In this document: in pieces, positions 53,868-63,600 of the stretch
Numbering within the stretch: the stretch's first letter is position 1
Layout: every line of letters begins with the position of its first letter
From: Saccharothrix sp. NRRL B-16314
GTDB lineage: Bacteria > Actinomycetota > Actinomycetes > Mycobacteriales > Pseudonocardiaceae
Length of the DNA: 64,000 bases
Assembly (NCBI RefSeq): GCF_000716595.1
Contig: NZ_JNXC01000040.1
Span: 139,290 to 203,289 of the forward strand
Direction: 5' to 3'
Position numbers and translations under genes: made by a program
Notes under the pieces: model-generated
What the model saw: the letters and a program-made list of their open reading frames with translations, nothing else
Told to the model about the DNA's origin: nothing
Database searches by the model: none

Positions 53868-56741
53868 ATGCTGTACGGCAGGGCCGAGGAACTGGCCGTC
53901 GTGGACCGGTTGCTCGCCGACGCCCGCCACGGGCGCAGTGCCGCCGTGGTCGTGCGCGGCGAGGCCGGCATCGGCAAGTCCACCCTGCTGGACGCCGCCG
54001 CCGACCGAGCGGTCGGCATGCGGGTGTTGCGCGCCACGGGCGTCGAGGCGGAGAGCGAACTGCCGTTCGCGGGCCTGCACCTGTTGCTGGGACCGGTGAT
54101 CGGCGGCGTCGACGCCCTGCCGGACCGGCAGGCGGCGGCACTGCGCGGCGCGCTCGGGCTGGACGACGGCGGCGACGGGCGGACCGACCGGTTCCTGGTC
54201 GGACTCGCCCTGCTCACGCTGCTGGCCGACCTCGCCGCCGAACGACCGCTGCTGTGCCTGGTCGACGACGCGCACTGGCTCGACAGCGCCTCCACCGACG
54301 CGATCCTGTTCGCCGCACGCCGCCTCGACGCGGACGGGGTCGTGCTGCTGCTCGCGGCCCGTGACCGGCACGCGCCCGACCTGCCCGCGCACGGGCTCGC
54401 CGAATTGCCACTGGGCCGTCTCGACGACGCGGCGTCCGCAGCCCTGCTCGCCGCGGCGTCCGCCGTCCTGACCGGCCTGGGGTCCGCCGATCTGACCGGC
54501 CTGGGGTCCGCCGATCTGACCGGCCTGGGGTCCGCCGATCTGACCGGCCTGGGGTCCGCCGATCTGACCGGCCCGGGGTCCGCCGTCCTGACCGGCCCGG
54601 CGTCCGCCGACCTGACCGGCCCGGGGTCCGCCGTCCTGACCGGCCCGGCCCGCGACCGGATCGTCGCGGACGCGGAGGGCAACCCGCTCGCCTTGCGCGT
54701 GTACCTGGCCGCCCATCGCGACGGCCACCAGCCGGGTGGCGTCGGCGACGGGCAGACCCGCATCCGCCGGACGTTCTCGGACCGGATCGCGGACCTGCCC
54801 GCGGCGACCCGCGCGGTGCTGCTGCTCGTCGCCGCGGAAGCGACCGACGACCTCGCGGTCGTGCTGACCGCGACCGCGGAGGTCGGCGCGGCACTCGCCG
54901 ACCTCGACCCGGCCGAGCGCGCGGACCTGGTGCGGGTCACCGGCGGACGGGTCGTGTTCGGGCACCCCCTGATCCGGTCGGCCGTGTACGGCGGGGCGCT
55001 GTCGGGCGAGCGGGTCGCCGCGCACCGGGCGCTGGCGGCGGCGCACGCCCGCGTCGACCACCAGGACCGCCGGGCCTGGCACCTCGCGGCGGCCACTCTC
55101 GAACCCGACGACGGGGTGGCGGACCTGCTCGAACGGACCGCGCGTCAGGCGAGGGCCCGCGGTGGCTGCGCGGCGGTCGCCGCTGCCTACGAACGTGCCG
55201 CCGAGCTGAGCACCAGGTCCGCCGACCGGGTCCGACGCCACGCGCTCGCCGCCGCTGCCGCCGCCGACGCCGGGCGCAACGAACGGGCGGCGGAACTGGC
55301 GGCCCTGGCCGCGCCGCACGTGTCGGACCCGGCGGTGCTGGCCCGGCTGGCGCAGGTCCGCGCCGCGGTGGCCCGTGAGCACGGTCTGCTCACCACGTCC
55401 CACACGCTGCTCGCTGACACGGCGGTGGCGATCAGCGCCGAGGCACCGGACGCCGCCGCGTCGATGCTGTTCGAGGCGGCCACCGCCGCGTGGATCGCCG
55501 ACGACCGGCCGGCGCTGGACGACCTGGCCGCCCGGCTGCCCGCGCTCGGGGTGTCGCCCGGCGCGGCCGGCCCGCCCTACCTCGCCGCGACGACGGGCCT
55601 GGCCCACCTGGCGGCCGGTGAACTGGACCGGGGCCTGCCCCCGTTGCGCGCGCTGCTCGCCTCGTTGCGCGGTCACGGCGCCCGGCTGGGGCTGCGTGAA
55701 CGTGCCTCGATCGCGTCGTGGGACCTGCTGGCCACCGACCCCGGGACGGGACACGAGATCGCGGCCGGTCTCGTCGGGGACTGCCGGGAGGAAGGCGCGA
55801 TCGGCCTGCTGCCGCTCGCGCTGATGACGCTCACCCGGTCCCGGATCATCACGGGCGGGTTCCGGGACGCCCTGGCCGACGGCACCGAGGGCGTCCGGAT
55901 CGCCCAGGACACGGGTCAGCACCACTACGTCGACCGGATTCGTGGTCTGCTGGCCTACCTCGCCGCCGTGCGCGGCGACGAGGAGCACTGCCACTCGCTC
56001 GCCAAGTCGATCACGCGGCCGAACATCGTGTGGAGCGAGTACGCGCTGGGCTTGCTGGATCTCGCCCACGGCAGGCACGAGAGCGCGCTCGGCAGGTTGC
56101 AGGCGGTGCTGGGCCGGGGGTCCGGTCACACGATGGCCGCGCTGCACAGCCTGCCCGACCACGTCGAGGCCGCCGTCGGCTCCGGCGACGCGGAACAGGC
56201 GAAGGAGTCCTTGGCACGACTGGAAGTCTGGGCCGACCAGGACGGCCCGGCGTGGGTGCGTGCCGTCGTCCTGCGCTGCCGCGCCCTCCTTGCCACCGAC
56301 GACACGGCCGAGGCGTTGTTCGCCGAGGCAGCCGCCGTGCACGCCGCGGACGGTCGGCCGTTCGAGCAGGCCCGCACCGACCTGCTGCGCGGGGAGTGGC
56401 TGCGGCGCGCGGGACGCCGTTCGGCTGCCAGGGGGCCTCTGCGCGCCGCGACCGACGCGTTCGAACGGCTCGGCGCGACGCCGTGGGCCGCGCGGGCGCA
56501 CGCCGAACTCCGCGCGACCGGCGAGACCCGGCCGCGCCCGGCGTGCGACGACCTGCTCGGCAAGCTCACCCCGCAGGAACGCCAGGTGGTCGGGTTCGCC
56601 GCCGGTGGGCTGACCAACCGCGACATCGGGGCGCGGCTGTTCCTCAGCCCGAGAACGGTCGGCTACCACCTGTCGAACGCCTACGGCAAGCTCGGGGTGA
56701 CGTCCAGGGGTGAACTCGCGGGCCTCGGCATCACCGGCTGA
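53868..56741 (+). CDS. LAL-type (large ATP-binding) LuxR-family transcriptional regulator
   Basis: The protein has 957 residues. The N-terminal ATPase has Walker A in RGEAGIGKSTLLDAA (about 29-43) and Walker B in LLCLVDDAHWLDSAS. A long helical middle follows. The LuxR helix-turn-helix occupies about 895-955 (LTPQERQVVGFAAGGLTNRDIGARLFLSPRTVGYHLSN). Residues 201-262 are an unusual tandem L-T-G-[LP]-G-S-A-[DV] octapeptide repeat inserted after the ATPase core. Such regulators activate secondary-metabolite or sugar-utilisation genes in actinomycetes in response to ATP and an unknown ligand. Targets may include the preceding hydrolase. Confidence 0.92.
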   Translation: MLYGRAEELAVVDRLLADARHGRSAAVVVRGEAGIGKSTLLDAAADRAVGMRVLRATGVEAESELPFAGLHLLLGPVIGGVDALPDRQAAALRGALGLDDGGDGRTDRFLVGLALLTLLADLAAERPLLCLVDDAHWLDSASTDAILFAARRLDADGVVLLLAARDRHAPDLPAHGLAELPLGRLDDAASAALLAAASAVLTGLGSADLTGLGSADLTGLGSADLTGLGSADLTGPGSAVLTGPASADLTGPGSAVLTGPARDRIVADAEGNPLALRVYLAAHRDGHQPGGVGDGQTRIRRTFSDRIADLPAATRAVLLLVAAEATDDLAVVLTATAEVGAALADLDPAERADLVRVTGGRVVFGHPLIRSAVYGGALSGERVAAHRALAAAHARVDHQDRRAWHLAAATLEPDDGVADLLERTARQARARGGCAAVAAAYERAAELSTRSADRVRRHALAAAAAADAGRNERAAELAALAAPHVSDPAVLARLAQVRAAVAREHGLLTTSHTLLADTAVAISAEAPDAAASMLFEAATAAWIADDRPALDDLAARLPALGVSPGAAGPPYLAATTGLAHLAAGELDRGLPPLRALLASLRGHGARLGLRERASIASWDLLATDPGTGHEIAAGLVGDCREEGAIGLLPLALMTLTRSRIITGGFRDALADGTEGVRIAQDTGQHHYVDRIRGLLAYLAAVRGDEEHCHSLAKSITRPNIVWSEYALGLLDLAHGRHESALGRLQAVLGRGSGHTMAALHSLPDHVEAAVGSGDAEQAKESLARLEVWADQDGPAWVRAVVLRCRALLATDDTAEALFAEAAAVHAADGRPFEQARTDLLRGEWLRRAGRRSAARGPLRAATDAFERLGATPWAARAHAELRATGETRPRPACDDLLGKLTPQERQVVGFAAGGLTNRDIGARLFLSPRTVGYHLSNAYGKLGVTSRGELAGLGITG
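54468..54653 (+). repeat. 24-bp in-frame coding minisatellite in the LAL regulator gene
   Basis: Near-identical 24-bp units start at 54468, 54492, 54516, 54540, 54564, 54588 and 54612, with a partial eighth at 54636. Each encodes Leu-Thr-Gly-(Leu/Pro)-Gly-Ser-Ala-(Asp/Val). The first four are nearly perfect copies, pointing to recent expansion; the unit length keeps the frame whatever the copy number. Confidence 0.92.
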
Positions 56742-57527
56742 CTACCCGGTCCGGGCGGCGTCCAGCAACCCGGTGAGCCGTTCGACCGCGAACTCCACGA
56801 ACGGCCGTGCGGGGAGCAGCGCGCAGGCCGCCCGACCCACCGAAGTCCGCTCGACGCCCGCCCGCCGTTCGAACTCGTCGCCGACCGCCGGGAAGTGGGT
56901 GCCGTTGTCGTCGCCCACGTCCAACGCCTCCAGCCACACCCGTTCACCGTCGAGCCGGACCGGGAACCGGCGCAGCTTGAGCCTCGGCCGCGGGGTGAGG
57001 GTTTCGGCGTGGTGCAGGAAGCTGTTGCGGTTGTGCCGCACGCCGATCAGCAGGATGCGCGCGTCGAGGTCGTGCAGGCGGCCGAACGGCGAGTCGGCAC
57101 CCAGTGCGAAGTTCACCGGCTGGCGGGCCACGACGTCCGCCGCGTGCCGGCCGACCGCGGCGACGGACGCCTGCGGGTGGGTGCTGCGCACGCTGTCCGT
57201 TCGGGTGCGCAGGGCCTCCGCAATCGCGCCCATAGGGCTGGGCAGGTCCGGGTGGAACAGCGGCACGGCGTCGCGCCGAGCCCTCAAGTCCGGGTCGGGC
57301 ACGCCACCGAGGTCGGGCTCCGGGTCGGAGACCTGCGGTGTGAACGCCGGGACGACCACCGTGCCACTGGTCCCGACCGCTGCGAGCAGGCTGTCGACGA
57401 CCGTGGACGCGCCGCCGTCCACCGGGCCGAGGGCGGACAGCGACGAGTGCACGATCAGCGTCATGCCTTCCGCCACGCCCGCCCGACGCCAGCCGTCGAT
57501 CAGCGTGCGGGTGCCTGCCGAGCTCAC
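56742..57527 (-). CDS. AAC(3)-family N-acetyltransferase (aminoglycoside 3-N-acetyltransferase-like)
   Basis: The protein has 261 residues with a GTG start and AGGGGGA upstream. It has the antibiotic N-acetyltransferase family layout: MTLIVHSSLSALGPVDGGASTVVDSLL near the N-terminus, GTVVVPAFTPQ, RSTHPQASVAAVG, DSPFGRLHDLDARILLIGV, and the histidine-rich NRNSFLHHAE. It transfers acetyl from acetyl-CoA to an amine, in known members of aminoglycosides. Chromosomal homologues often have unknown substrates. Its stop abuts the LAL regulator stop, and it lies 64 bases downstream of the caspase gene on the same strand, so it may be read from that operon. Confidence 0.88.
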   Translation of the reverse strand: MSSAGTRTLIDGWRRAGVAEGMTLIVHSSLSALGPVDGGASTVVDSLLAAVGTSGTVVVPAFTPQVSDPEPDLGGVPDPDLRARRDAVPLFHPDLPSPMGAIAEALRTRTDSVRSTHPQASVAAVGRHAADVVARQPVNFALGADSPFGRLHDLDARILLIGVRHNRNSFLHHAETLTPRPRLKLRRFPVRLDGERVWLEALDVGDDNGTHFPAVGDEFERRAGVERTSVGRAACALLPARPFVEFAVERLTGLLDAARTG

Positions 57528-57591
57528 CGGTTCCCCCTGTGATCACGTGGATTCGGGGCACGACCGTACCTGCCGCCGTGACCTGATCACC

Positions 57592-60063
57592 TCAACCCGG
57601 CCACAGGCGGATGGTGCCGTCGGCGCCGGCGGACACCAGGGTTCGGCCATCGGCGCTGTAGGTCACGTCGGAGACGCGGGCGGTGTGGCCGGTGAGCCTG
57701 CCCTTGGTGCCGCCGGTCGCGGGGTCGATCAGGAGAACGGAGTTGTCGGGTGCGCCGATGGCCACGGTCCGGTGGTCGGGGCTGATCGTCCACGGGCCGT
57801 CCGGGGTGCCGGTGTTGAGGAGCTTGCCGGTGGCGACGTCCCACAGCTGTGCCACTTTCCGGTCGAACCCGGTGGTGGCCAGGGTTTTGCCGTCCGTGCT
57901 GAACGACACGGGTTCGCCCGCGGCGTCGAGGAGGCGGACGCGTTGGCCCGTGGCGGTGTCCCACAGGCTGACCTTCTCGGTGTAGTGGCTGCTGGCGGCG
58001 ATCAGGGTGGCGTCCGGGCTGAACGCGGCGATGTGACCGGCGTCGAGGGTCACGGTGTTCTTGCCGGTCGCGACGTCCCACACGCGGACCGTCCGGTCGA
58101 CCGCGCCGGTGAGGAGCAGACGGCCGTCTCGGCTGAAGGTCATGTGCTGGACGCCGTTGGTGTGCCCGGGTAGTGCGGCCTTCTGCCCGCCGTCGGCCGT
58201 GTTCCACAGGAGGACCGGGTTGTCGAACGGGGCCGGGCACGCGCAGGTGGCGGCGGTGGCGACGGTCCTGCCGTCCGGGCTGAACGCCAGTGCCGGTCCG
58301 GACTCGGTGCCCCGGAGGTTCGCCTTGGTGAGGTGCCTGGTCCGGTCCCACAGCACCGCCGCGCCGCCTTCCACGCCGAAGGCGAGGGTGTTCGGGTCGC
58401 TGCTGAAGGCGAAGGAGGAGGCGTCGGCGCCGACGTTGTCGATCTCGCGTCGGGTGGGGACGTCCCAGAGGTGCACGCGTTCGACGCCGCCGGCGGTGGT
58501 GAAACCGGCGAGGGTCTTGGCGTCGGGGCTGAGCATGATCCGTTCGACTGCGCCGGCGATGACCGGCGTTGTCTCCACGGACGAGCCGCCCTCGGTGGAT
58601 TCGGTCCGGTCCCAAGTCAGCCACACGACGGCTGTTGCGAGGACGGCTGTGGCGAGCAGTGCGAGCAGCCGGACACGGCGGGAGGCGAGGGCGTGGCGGA
58701 ATCCGATCCGGGTCGGGCGGAACGAGAACCCGGTCCGGTGTCGCTCCAACCGGGTTGGTTGCGGCGCGGACCCGGTGAGGCGCGACGCGGCATCGGCCGG
58801 CTGTGGCGCGGGTTTGATCGGCTCGGGCGGGGGTTCGCTGGGGTTTGACTTGGGGTGCGACGCGGGTCCGGTGGGGCTCATCGCAGGTTCGGTTGGCTGC
58901 GGCGGGGGTTGGGCGGGGTGGGGTGCGGGCTCGATGGGGTGAGTGCGCAGGGTGGTCGGTTGCGAGGCAGGGGGAGCGGTGGACGGTGCAGGCGGCGGGG
59001 CGGGTGGCTCTGCGGTCGGTGGGGTGGTTGCCGACGGAGGCGGTTCGACCGGGCTGAGCGGGTGGGGCGTTGTCGCGGGTGGTGGTTCGGCGGTGGTGTC
59101 GACCGATCCGGTGGTGGGAATCGGGTGATCGGTGAGGAGGGCGGTGGCGGCGGTGGAGACTTGGCGGCTGTCGTCGTCGGCCAGGCGGCGGATTTCCTGT
59201 TCCGCTCGCGCCCGGACGACGTCGTTCCCCACCCGGTGCAAGCGGCTCAGGGCTTCGAGGGCGTTGAGGCGGTCGGTCGCGATGGGACTGGCGAGGGCGT
59301 TGGACAGGTAGGTGGGCAGGCTCCAGTTGACGTTGCGCGCGATCACCGTGCGCCCTTGTACGTCCTCCTGCTTCTTCGGCCGTTGCTGCGGCATCTCCTC
59401 GACCACGCGGTCGTGGGCGTAGCTGTACAGCTCGTCCACCGTGATGTCGCCGTCGCCGTCCAAGTCGGCGCTGCCGTCTCGCAGCCCCTCCACCAGGTAC
59501 CGCGTGAACACCGACTGCGCCGCCCGCCCGTGCGGTCGGTCGCCCTCGAAGGAGTACTGGGTGGCGTCCGACGCGGTGAGCACGGTGCGGCCCCGGCCCT
59601 GGAACCGTTCGAGCGTGTGGACGGCCGTGTCCGCCTTGGTGATGCGCCCCGCCGGGAAGGCGCCGCTGTAGCAGCAGTCGAGCACCAAGATCTTGTGCCG
59701 CGACGCGCAGCCTTCCATCGCCTTGTCGACGTGTTCGGCGGGCAGCCCGGTGAACAGCAGGTCATCCCGCAGGGTGTTGGTCATGGCGAGGTACAGCCGG
59801 CCTTCGTCGTCCTTGAGACCGTGTCCGGTGAAGTAGAGCAGCGTCACGTCGTCGCGGCGGCAGCCGCGGTAGAAGGTGCCGATCGCCCGGCCCACTTGGT
59901 GCAGCGGCTCGTTGACCAGCGTGGTGACCTCGAACCCGGCGATCGACGGGTCACCGAGCACTTCCGCGAACGCCTCCGCGTCGTGGGCGGGCGTGATCAG
60001 CCGGCGCAACCCCGCGTCCTCGTACTCGTATGTCGCGATCAACAGCGCCAGCCACCGGCCCAC
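57592..60063 (-). CDS. Caspase (peptidase C14)-WD40 protein with membrane segment
   Basis: The protein has 823 residues and a GTG start. The N-terminal caspase-like domain (about 1-250) has catalytic His81 in YFTGHG and Cys131 in LDCCYSG, plus SVFTRYLVEGL. An EF-hand-like DLDGDGDITVDEL lies near its end. A conserved-looking helical part is followed by a long Pro/Thr-rich linker (about 310-430) and a transmembrane helix (LLALLATAVLATAVVWLTW, about 460-478). WD40 repeats then run to the end (ITLD..., VRVWDVATGK, IRLWPG). It would be a membrane-anchored protease whose WD40 propeller senses a trigger. The EACC1-like gene lies 3 bases upstream in the same operon. Confidence 0.92.
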   Translation of the reverse strand: MGRWLALLIATYEYEDAGLRRLITPAHDAEAFAEVLGDPSIAGFEVTTLVNEPLHQVGRAIGTFYRGCRRDDVTLLYFTGHGLKDDEGRLYLAMTNTLRDDLLFTGLPAEHVDKAMEGCASRHKILVLDCCYSGAFPAGRITKADTAVHTLERFQGRGRTVLTASDATQYSFEGDRPHGRAAQSVFTRYLVEGLRDGSADLDGDGDITVDELYSYAHDRVVEEMPQQRPKKQEDVQGRTVIARNVNWSLPTYLSNALASPIATDRLNALEALSRLHRVGNDVVRARAEQEIRRLADDDSRQVSTAATALLTDHPIPTTGSVDTTAEPPPATTPHPLSPVEPPPSATTPPTAEPPAPPPAPSTAPPASQPTTLRTHPIEPAPHPAQPPPQPTEPAMSPTGPASHPKSNPSEPPPEPIKPAPQPADAASRLTGSAPQPTRLERHRTGFSFRPTRIGFRHALASRRVRLLALLATAVLATAVVWLTWDRTESTEGGSSVETTPVIAGAVERIMLSPDAKTLAGFTTAGGVERVHLWDVPTRREIDNVGADASSFAFSSDPNTLAFGVEGGAAVLWDRTRHLTKANLRGTESGPALAFSPDGRTVATAATCACPAPFDNPVLLWNTADGGQKAALPGHTNGVQHMTFSRDGRLLLTGAVDRTVRVWDVATGKNTVTLDAGHIAAFSPDATLIAASSHYTEKVSLWDTATGQRVRLLDAAGEPVSFSTDGKTLATTGFDRKVAQLWDVATGKLLNTGTPDGPWTISPDHRTVAIGAPDNSVLLIDPATGGTKGRLTGHTARVSDVTYSADGRTLVSAGADGTIRLWPG

Positions 60064-60066
60064 GGT

Positions 60067-60453
60067 TCACCCCGAGTGCCGCAGCACGTAAGCGTCGACC
60101 AACGCCCGCCGCTCGTCCGCGGACGCCTTCTCCAACGCGATGGTGTCCCCGTCGATCGTGACCGACACCCGGTGTCGCGCGGCCTGCCGTGAGAGCCAGT
60201 CCCGCACCGTCTCGACGACCAGCGGGAACACGCTGCCGGACGCGCTCAACGCCACTACCACCGCGCCCAGCGTGACGGCGTCGACCCCTTTGGCACCCTC
60301 GGGCAGCGGCCCGTCCACGGCCAGCCGGGCGTCGACGTCCAACTGGGCGACCTCGGTCCGCAGCCGGCGCGCGAGGCGGTCGGCGATGTCGGGGTCGACG
60401 TCCGGGTCCGGCTCGACCACCAGCAGCACGACGCGTTCGTCCTCCGTGCCCAT
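60067..60453 (-). CDS. Small EACC1-like (effector-associated constant component 1) protein
   Basis: The protein has 128 residues from an ATG with GGGAGGG upstream. It shows the EACC1-like order: LARRLRTEVAQLDVDARLAVDGPLPEGAKGVDAVTLGAVVVALSASG, then FPLVVETVRDWLSRQAARHRVSVTIDG and a C-terminal DERRALVDAYVL. EACC1 proteins are small constant partners of caspase- or protease-type effectors in bacterial conflict systems and are predicted to link sensing to effector activation. Here it precedes the caspase-WD40 gene by 3 bases, in agreement. The assignment is by pattern memory; function in this pair is inferred. Confidence 0.75.
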   Translation of the reverse strand: MGTEDERVVLLVVEPDPDVDPDIADRLARRLRTEVAQLDVDARLAVDGPLPEGAKGVDAVTLGAVVVALSASGSVFPLVVETVRDWLSRQAARHRVSVTIDGDTIALEKASADERRALVDAYVLRHSG

Positions 60454-60535
60454 CAGCCCTCCCGTCAGCAGGGGGAACAGGCTTGCACTGAGGATGTCGT
60501 CGGCGACCGTTCACCGTTACACGCAGGGACAGGGT

Positions 60536-60552
60536 GCCGAAAAGTTTTCGGC
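60536..60552. promoter_or_regulatory. Perfect palindrome GCCGAAAA-G-TTTTCGGC, putative operator for the second GH127 gene
   Basis: An 8+1+8 perfect palindrome in the divergent region between the EACC1 and GH127 genes. The CGAAA-n-TTTCG core resembles palindromes found upstream of streptomycete xylanase genes. It lies 23 bases before a TTGACA hexamer, so a regulator of glycan genes is a reasonable binder. Confidence 0.5.
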
Positions 60553-60574
60553 TACTTCACCGTCCGACACGGCG

Positions 60575-60603
60575 TTGACATGGCTACGACACCTTGCCAG
60601 GAT
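60575..60603 (+). promoter_or_regulatory. Possible promoter of the second GH127 gene
   Basis: A perfect TTGACA (60575-60580) is followed after 17 bases by CAGGAT (60598-60603), one mismatch from TAGGAT. The GH127 GTG lies 76 bases downstream with GGGAAGGGA before it. Confidence 0.45.
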
Positions 60604-60678
60604 GCCCGAAAAGGATTTCGACGGCCTCGCCCGACCTGAGACCGGAGGAGTCCTCCCCTCGGGAAGGGACGCCCCGCC

Positions 60679-63600
60679 GTGGCCGACTCCAGCAACGTTC
60701 CGTTCAACCGCCGCCTGTTCCTCCAGGCGTCCGCGCTCGGCACCGCCACCTTCGCCGCCGGAGGGTTGTTCGGCCCGCACGCGGCGGTCGCTGCGGCTTC
60801 AAGCACGGCGGCGCCCCAGGCCGGTCCGGGTGGAACGGCGCCGGTGCGGCCGTTCCCGCTGCGCGACGTGCGGCTGGGAACCGGTCTGCTCCAGGAGAAC
60901 CGGGACCGCGTCAAGGCGTTCCTGCGCGCCTACGACGAGCGGCGCTTCCTCGTGCTGTTCAACGACCAGGCCGGTCGGCCGAACCCGCCCGGTGTCGCCG
61001 TGCCGGGTGGCTGGGAGGACGGCGGGCTGCTCAGCGGCCACTGGGCCGGGCACTACATGACCGCCCTCGCCCAGGCGTACGCCGACGGGGGAGAAGCGGT
61101 CTACAAGGACAAGCTGGACTGGATGGTGGGCGAGCTGGCCGCGTGCCAGGCGGCGATCACCGCACGTCTGGGCTCCGCGCCCGGTGGCGGCGGGGAGCAG
61201 CCCGTTCCCCGGATCGGCCGGGTGCCGGGCCGGTTCGGCAACGCGCTGAGGCTGAACGGGCCGAGCGAGGCGCAGTACTGCACCCTGCCGCAAGAAGCGA
61301 TCAACCAGCTCACCGACTTCACCATCGCCACCTGGGTCAACCTCGCCTCCACCGGCAGTTGGAGCAGGCTGTTCGACTTCGGCCAGAGCACCACCGTCAA
61401 CATGTTCCTGACCCCGCGGGCGGGGGTGGCCGGCAACGTGCCGCGCTTCGCCATCACCACCGGCGGCTCGGGCCGGGAACAGCGGATCGACGGCACGTCG
61501 GCGCTGCCCACCGGCCAGTGGGTGCACGTCGCGGTGACGCTGGCGGGCTCGACCGGCACCCTCTACGTCGACGGCAGGCCGGCCGGCGTCAACACGGCCA
61601 TGACGCTGAACCCGTCCGACCTGGGCAACCCGGGTAACCGGTGGATCGGTCGGTCGCAGTACGGCGACCCCTACCTCGACGCGACGATCGACGAGTTCCA
61701 CATCTTCGACCGGGCGCTGACGCAGGACGAGCTGCGGTCCGTGGTGGACTCGCCGGCCGGCACCACCGGTGGCGGCAGCATCGCGTGGTACCGGTTCGAC
61801 GAGGCCGACGGCACGACCCTGGAGGACGCCTCGCCCAACAACCGCGACGCCGGTGTCGTGGCCGCTTCCCCGGACGGACCCGCCGACTGGGTCCCGACGT
61901 TCCCCGGTTACCTCGGGGCGATCCCGGAGGACGCTGTGCTGCGACTGGGCCCGCCGCGCTGGGCGGTCTACGGCGGGAACGCCCAGACGAACACGTGGGC
62001 GCCCTGGTACACCCAGCACAAGATCATGCGCGGCCTCCTCGACGCGCACTACAACACCGGCAGCGCCCAAGCCCTGGAAGTCGTCACGAAGATGGCGGAC
62101 TGGGCGCACCTCGCGCTGACCATCGGGGACAAGAACCACCCCGACTACACGGGTCCGCTGACCCGCGACGACCTCAACTACATGTGGGACCTCTACATCG
62201 GTGGCGAGTTCGGCGGTGCGAACGAGGTCTTCCCGGAGATCCACCACCTCACCGGCGACGCGAAGCACCTCCAGACCGCCAAGTGCTTCGACAACCGCGA
62301 GTCGCTGTTCGGAGCCTGCGTGGAGAACCGGGACATCCTCGTCGTCACCCCGCAGGACCGCCCCGGCCGCCGCCGACCCGAGCGGCTGCACGCCAACACC
62401 CACGTGCCGCAGTTCATCGGCTACCTCAGCGTCTACGAGCGTGGCGGCGGCGAGGAGTACTTCACCGCGGCGAAGAACCTCTTCGGCATGGTCGTCCCGC
62501 ACCGGATGTTCGCCCACGGCGGCGTGGGCGGCAACTACCCGGGCTCCAACAACAACCTCGAGCTGTTCCAGAACCGCGGCAACGTCGCGAACACCGTCGC
62601 CACGAGCGGCGCGGAGACCTGCACGACGTACAACCTCCTCAAGCTGTCCCGCAACCTGTTCCTGCACGAGCACGACCCGGCGTACATGGACTACTACGAG
62701 CGCGGCCTGGTCAACATAATCACCGGGTCGCGGGCCGACACCGACGTCACCACCGACCCGCAGGTGACCTACTTCCAGCCGGTGGGGCCGGGCACCGTTC
62801 GCGGCTTCGGCAACACCGGGACGTGCTGCGGCGGCACCGGCCTGGAGAACCACACGAAGTACCAGGAGACGGTCTACTTCCGCTCCGCCGACGACAGCAC
62901 GTTGTGGGTCAACCTCTACGCGCCCGCGACGCTCACGTGGGCCGAGAAGGGCTTCACCGTCACCCAGGAGACCGCTTTCCCGCGCGAAGACCACGCGAAG
63001 CTCACCATCGACGGCACGGGCAGGCTGGACCTCAAGCTGCGGGTACCCGCCTGGGTGCAACGCGGGTTCGTCGTCACCGTCAACGGCCGACCGCAGGACC
63101 TCGACGCGCGGCCGGGCACGTACGTGACGCTGAGCCGCGACTGGAGCCCCGGTGACGTGGTGGAGATCCGGATGCCGTTCAGCGTCCGGATCGAGCGGGC
63201 CGTCGACCGCCCGGACACCCAGGCGATCTTCTGGGGGCCGGTGCTGCTCCAGATCATGGGCAACCCCGGCAGCGGGGCGTTGCCGGAACTGTCGCTGTAC
63301 CGGCACCTCAAGCGGGACGGCGACTACACCCGTGCCGCGATCACGGCCGGCGCGCGCACGGCGGCCGGTGACCCGACGTTCTCGGTGGGCGGTCTTGCGC
63401 TGCGGCCTTACTACATCAGCGACACCCGGGCCGCGTCCTCGTACTTCCGCCGGGTCGAACCGACGGTCGTCTTCGGCTCGATCGACACCGGTGTGCCCAA
63501 CCGCAAGCGCGACGACGGCCTGCCGAACTACGACGTCCCGGTCGACGGCGTCACCTCGCCCGGCGACGACGGCCCGACGTTCCTCGACCTGCTGTGGGAT

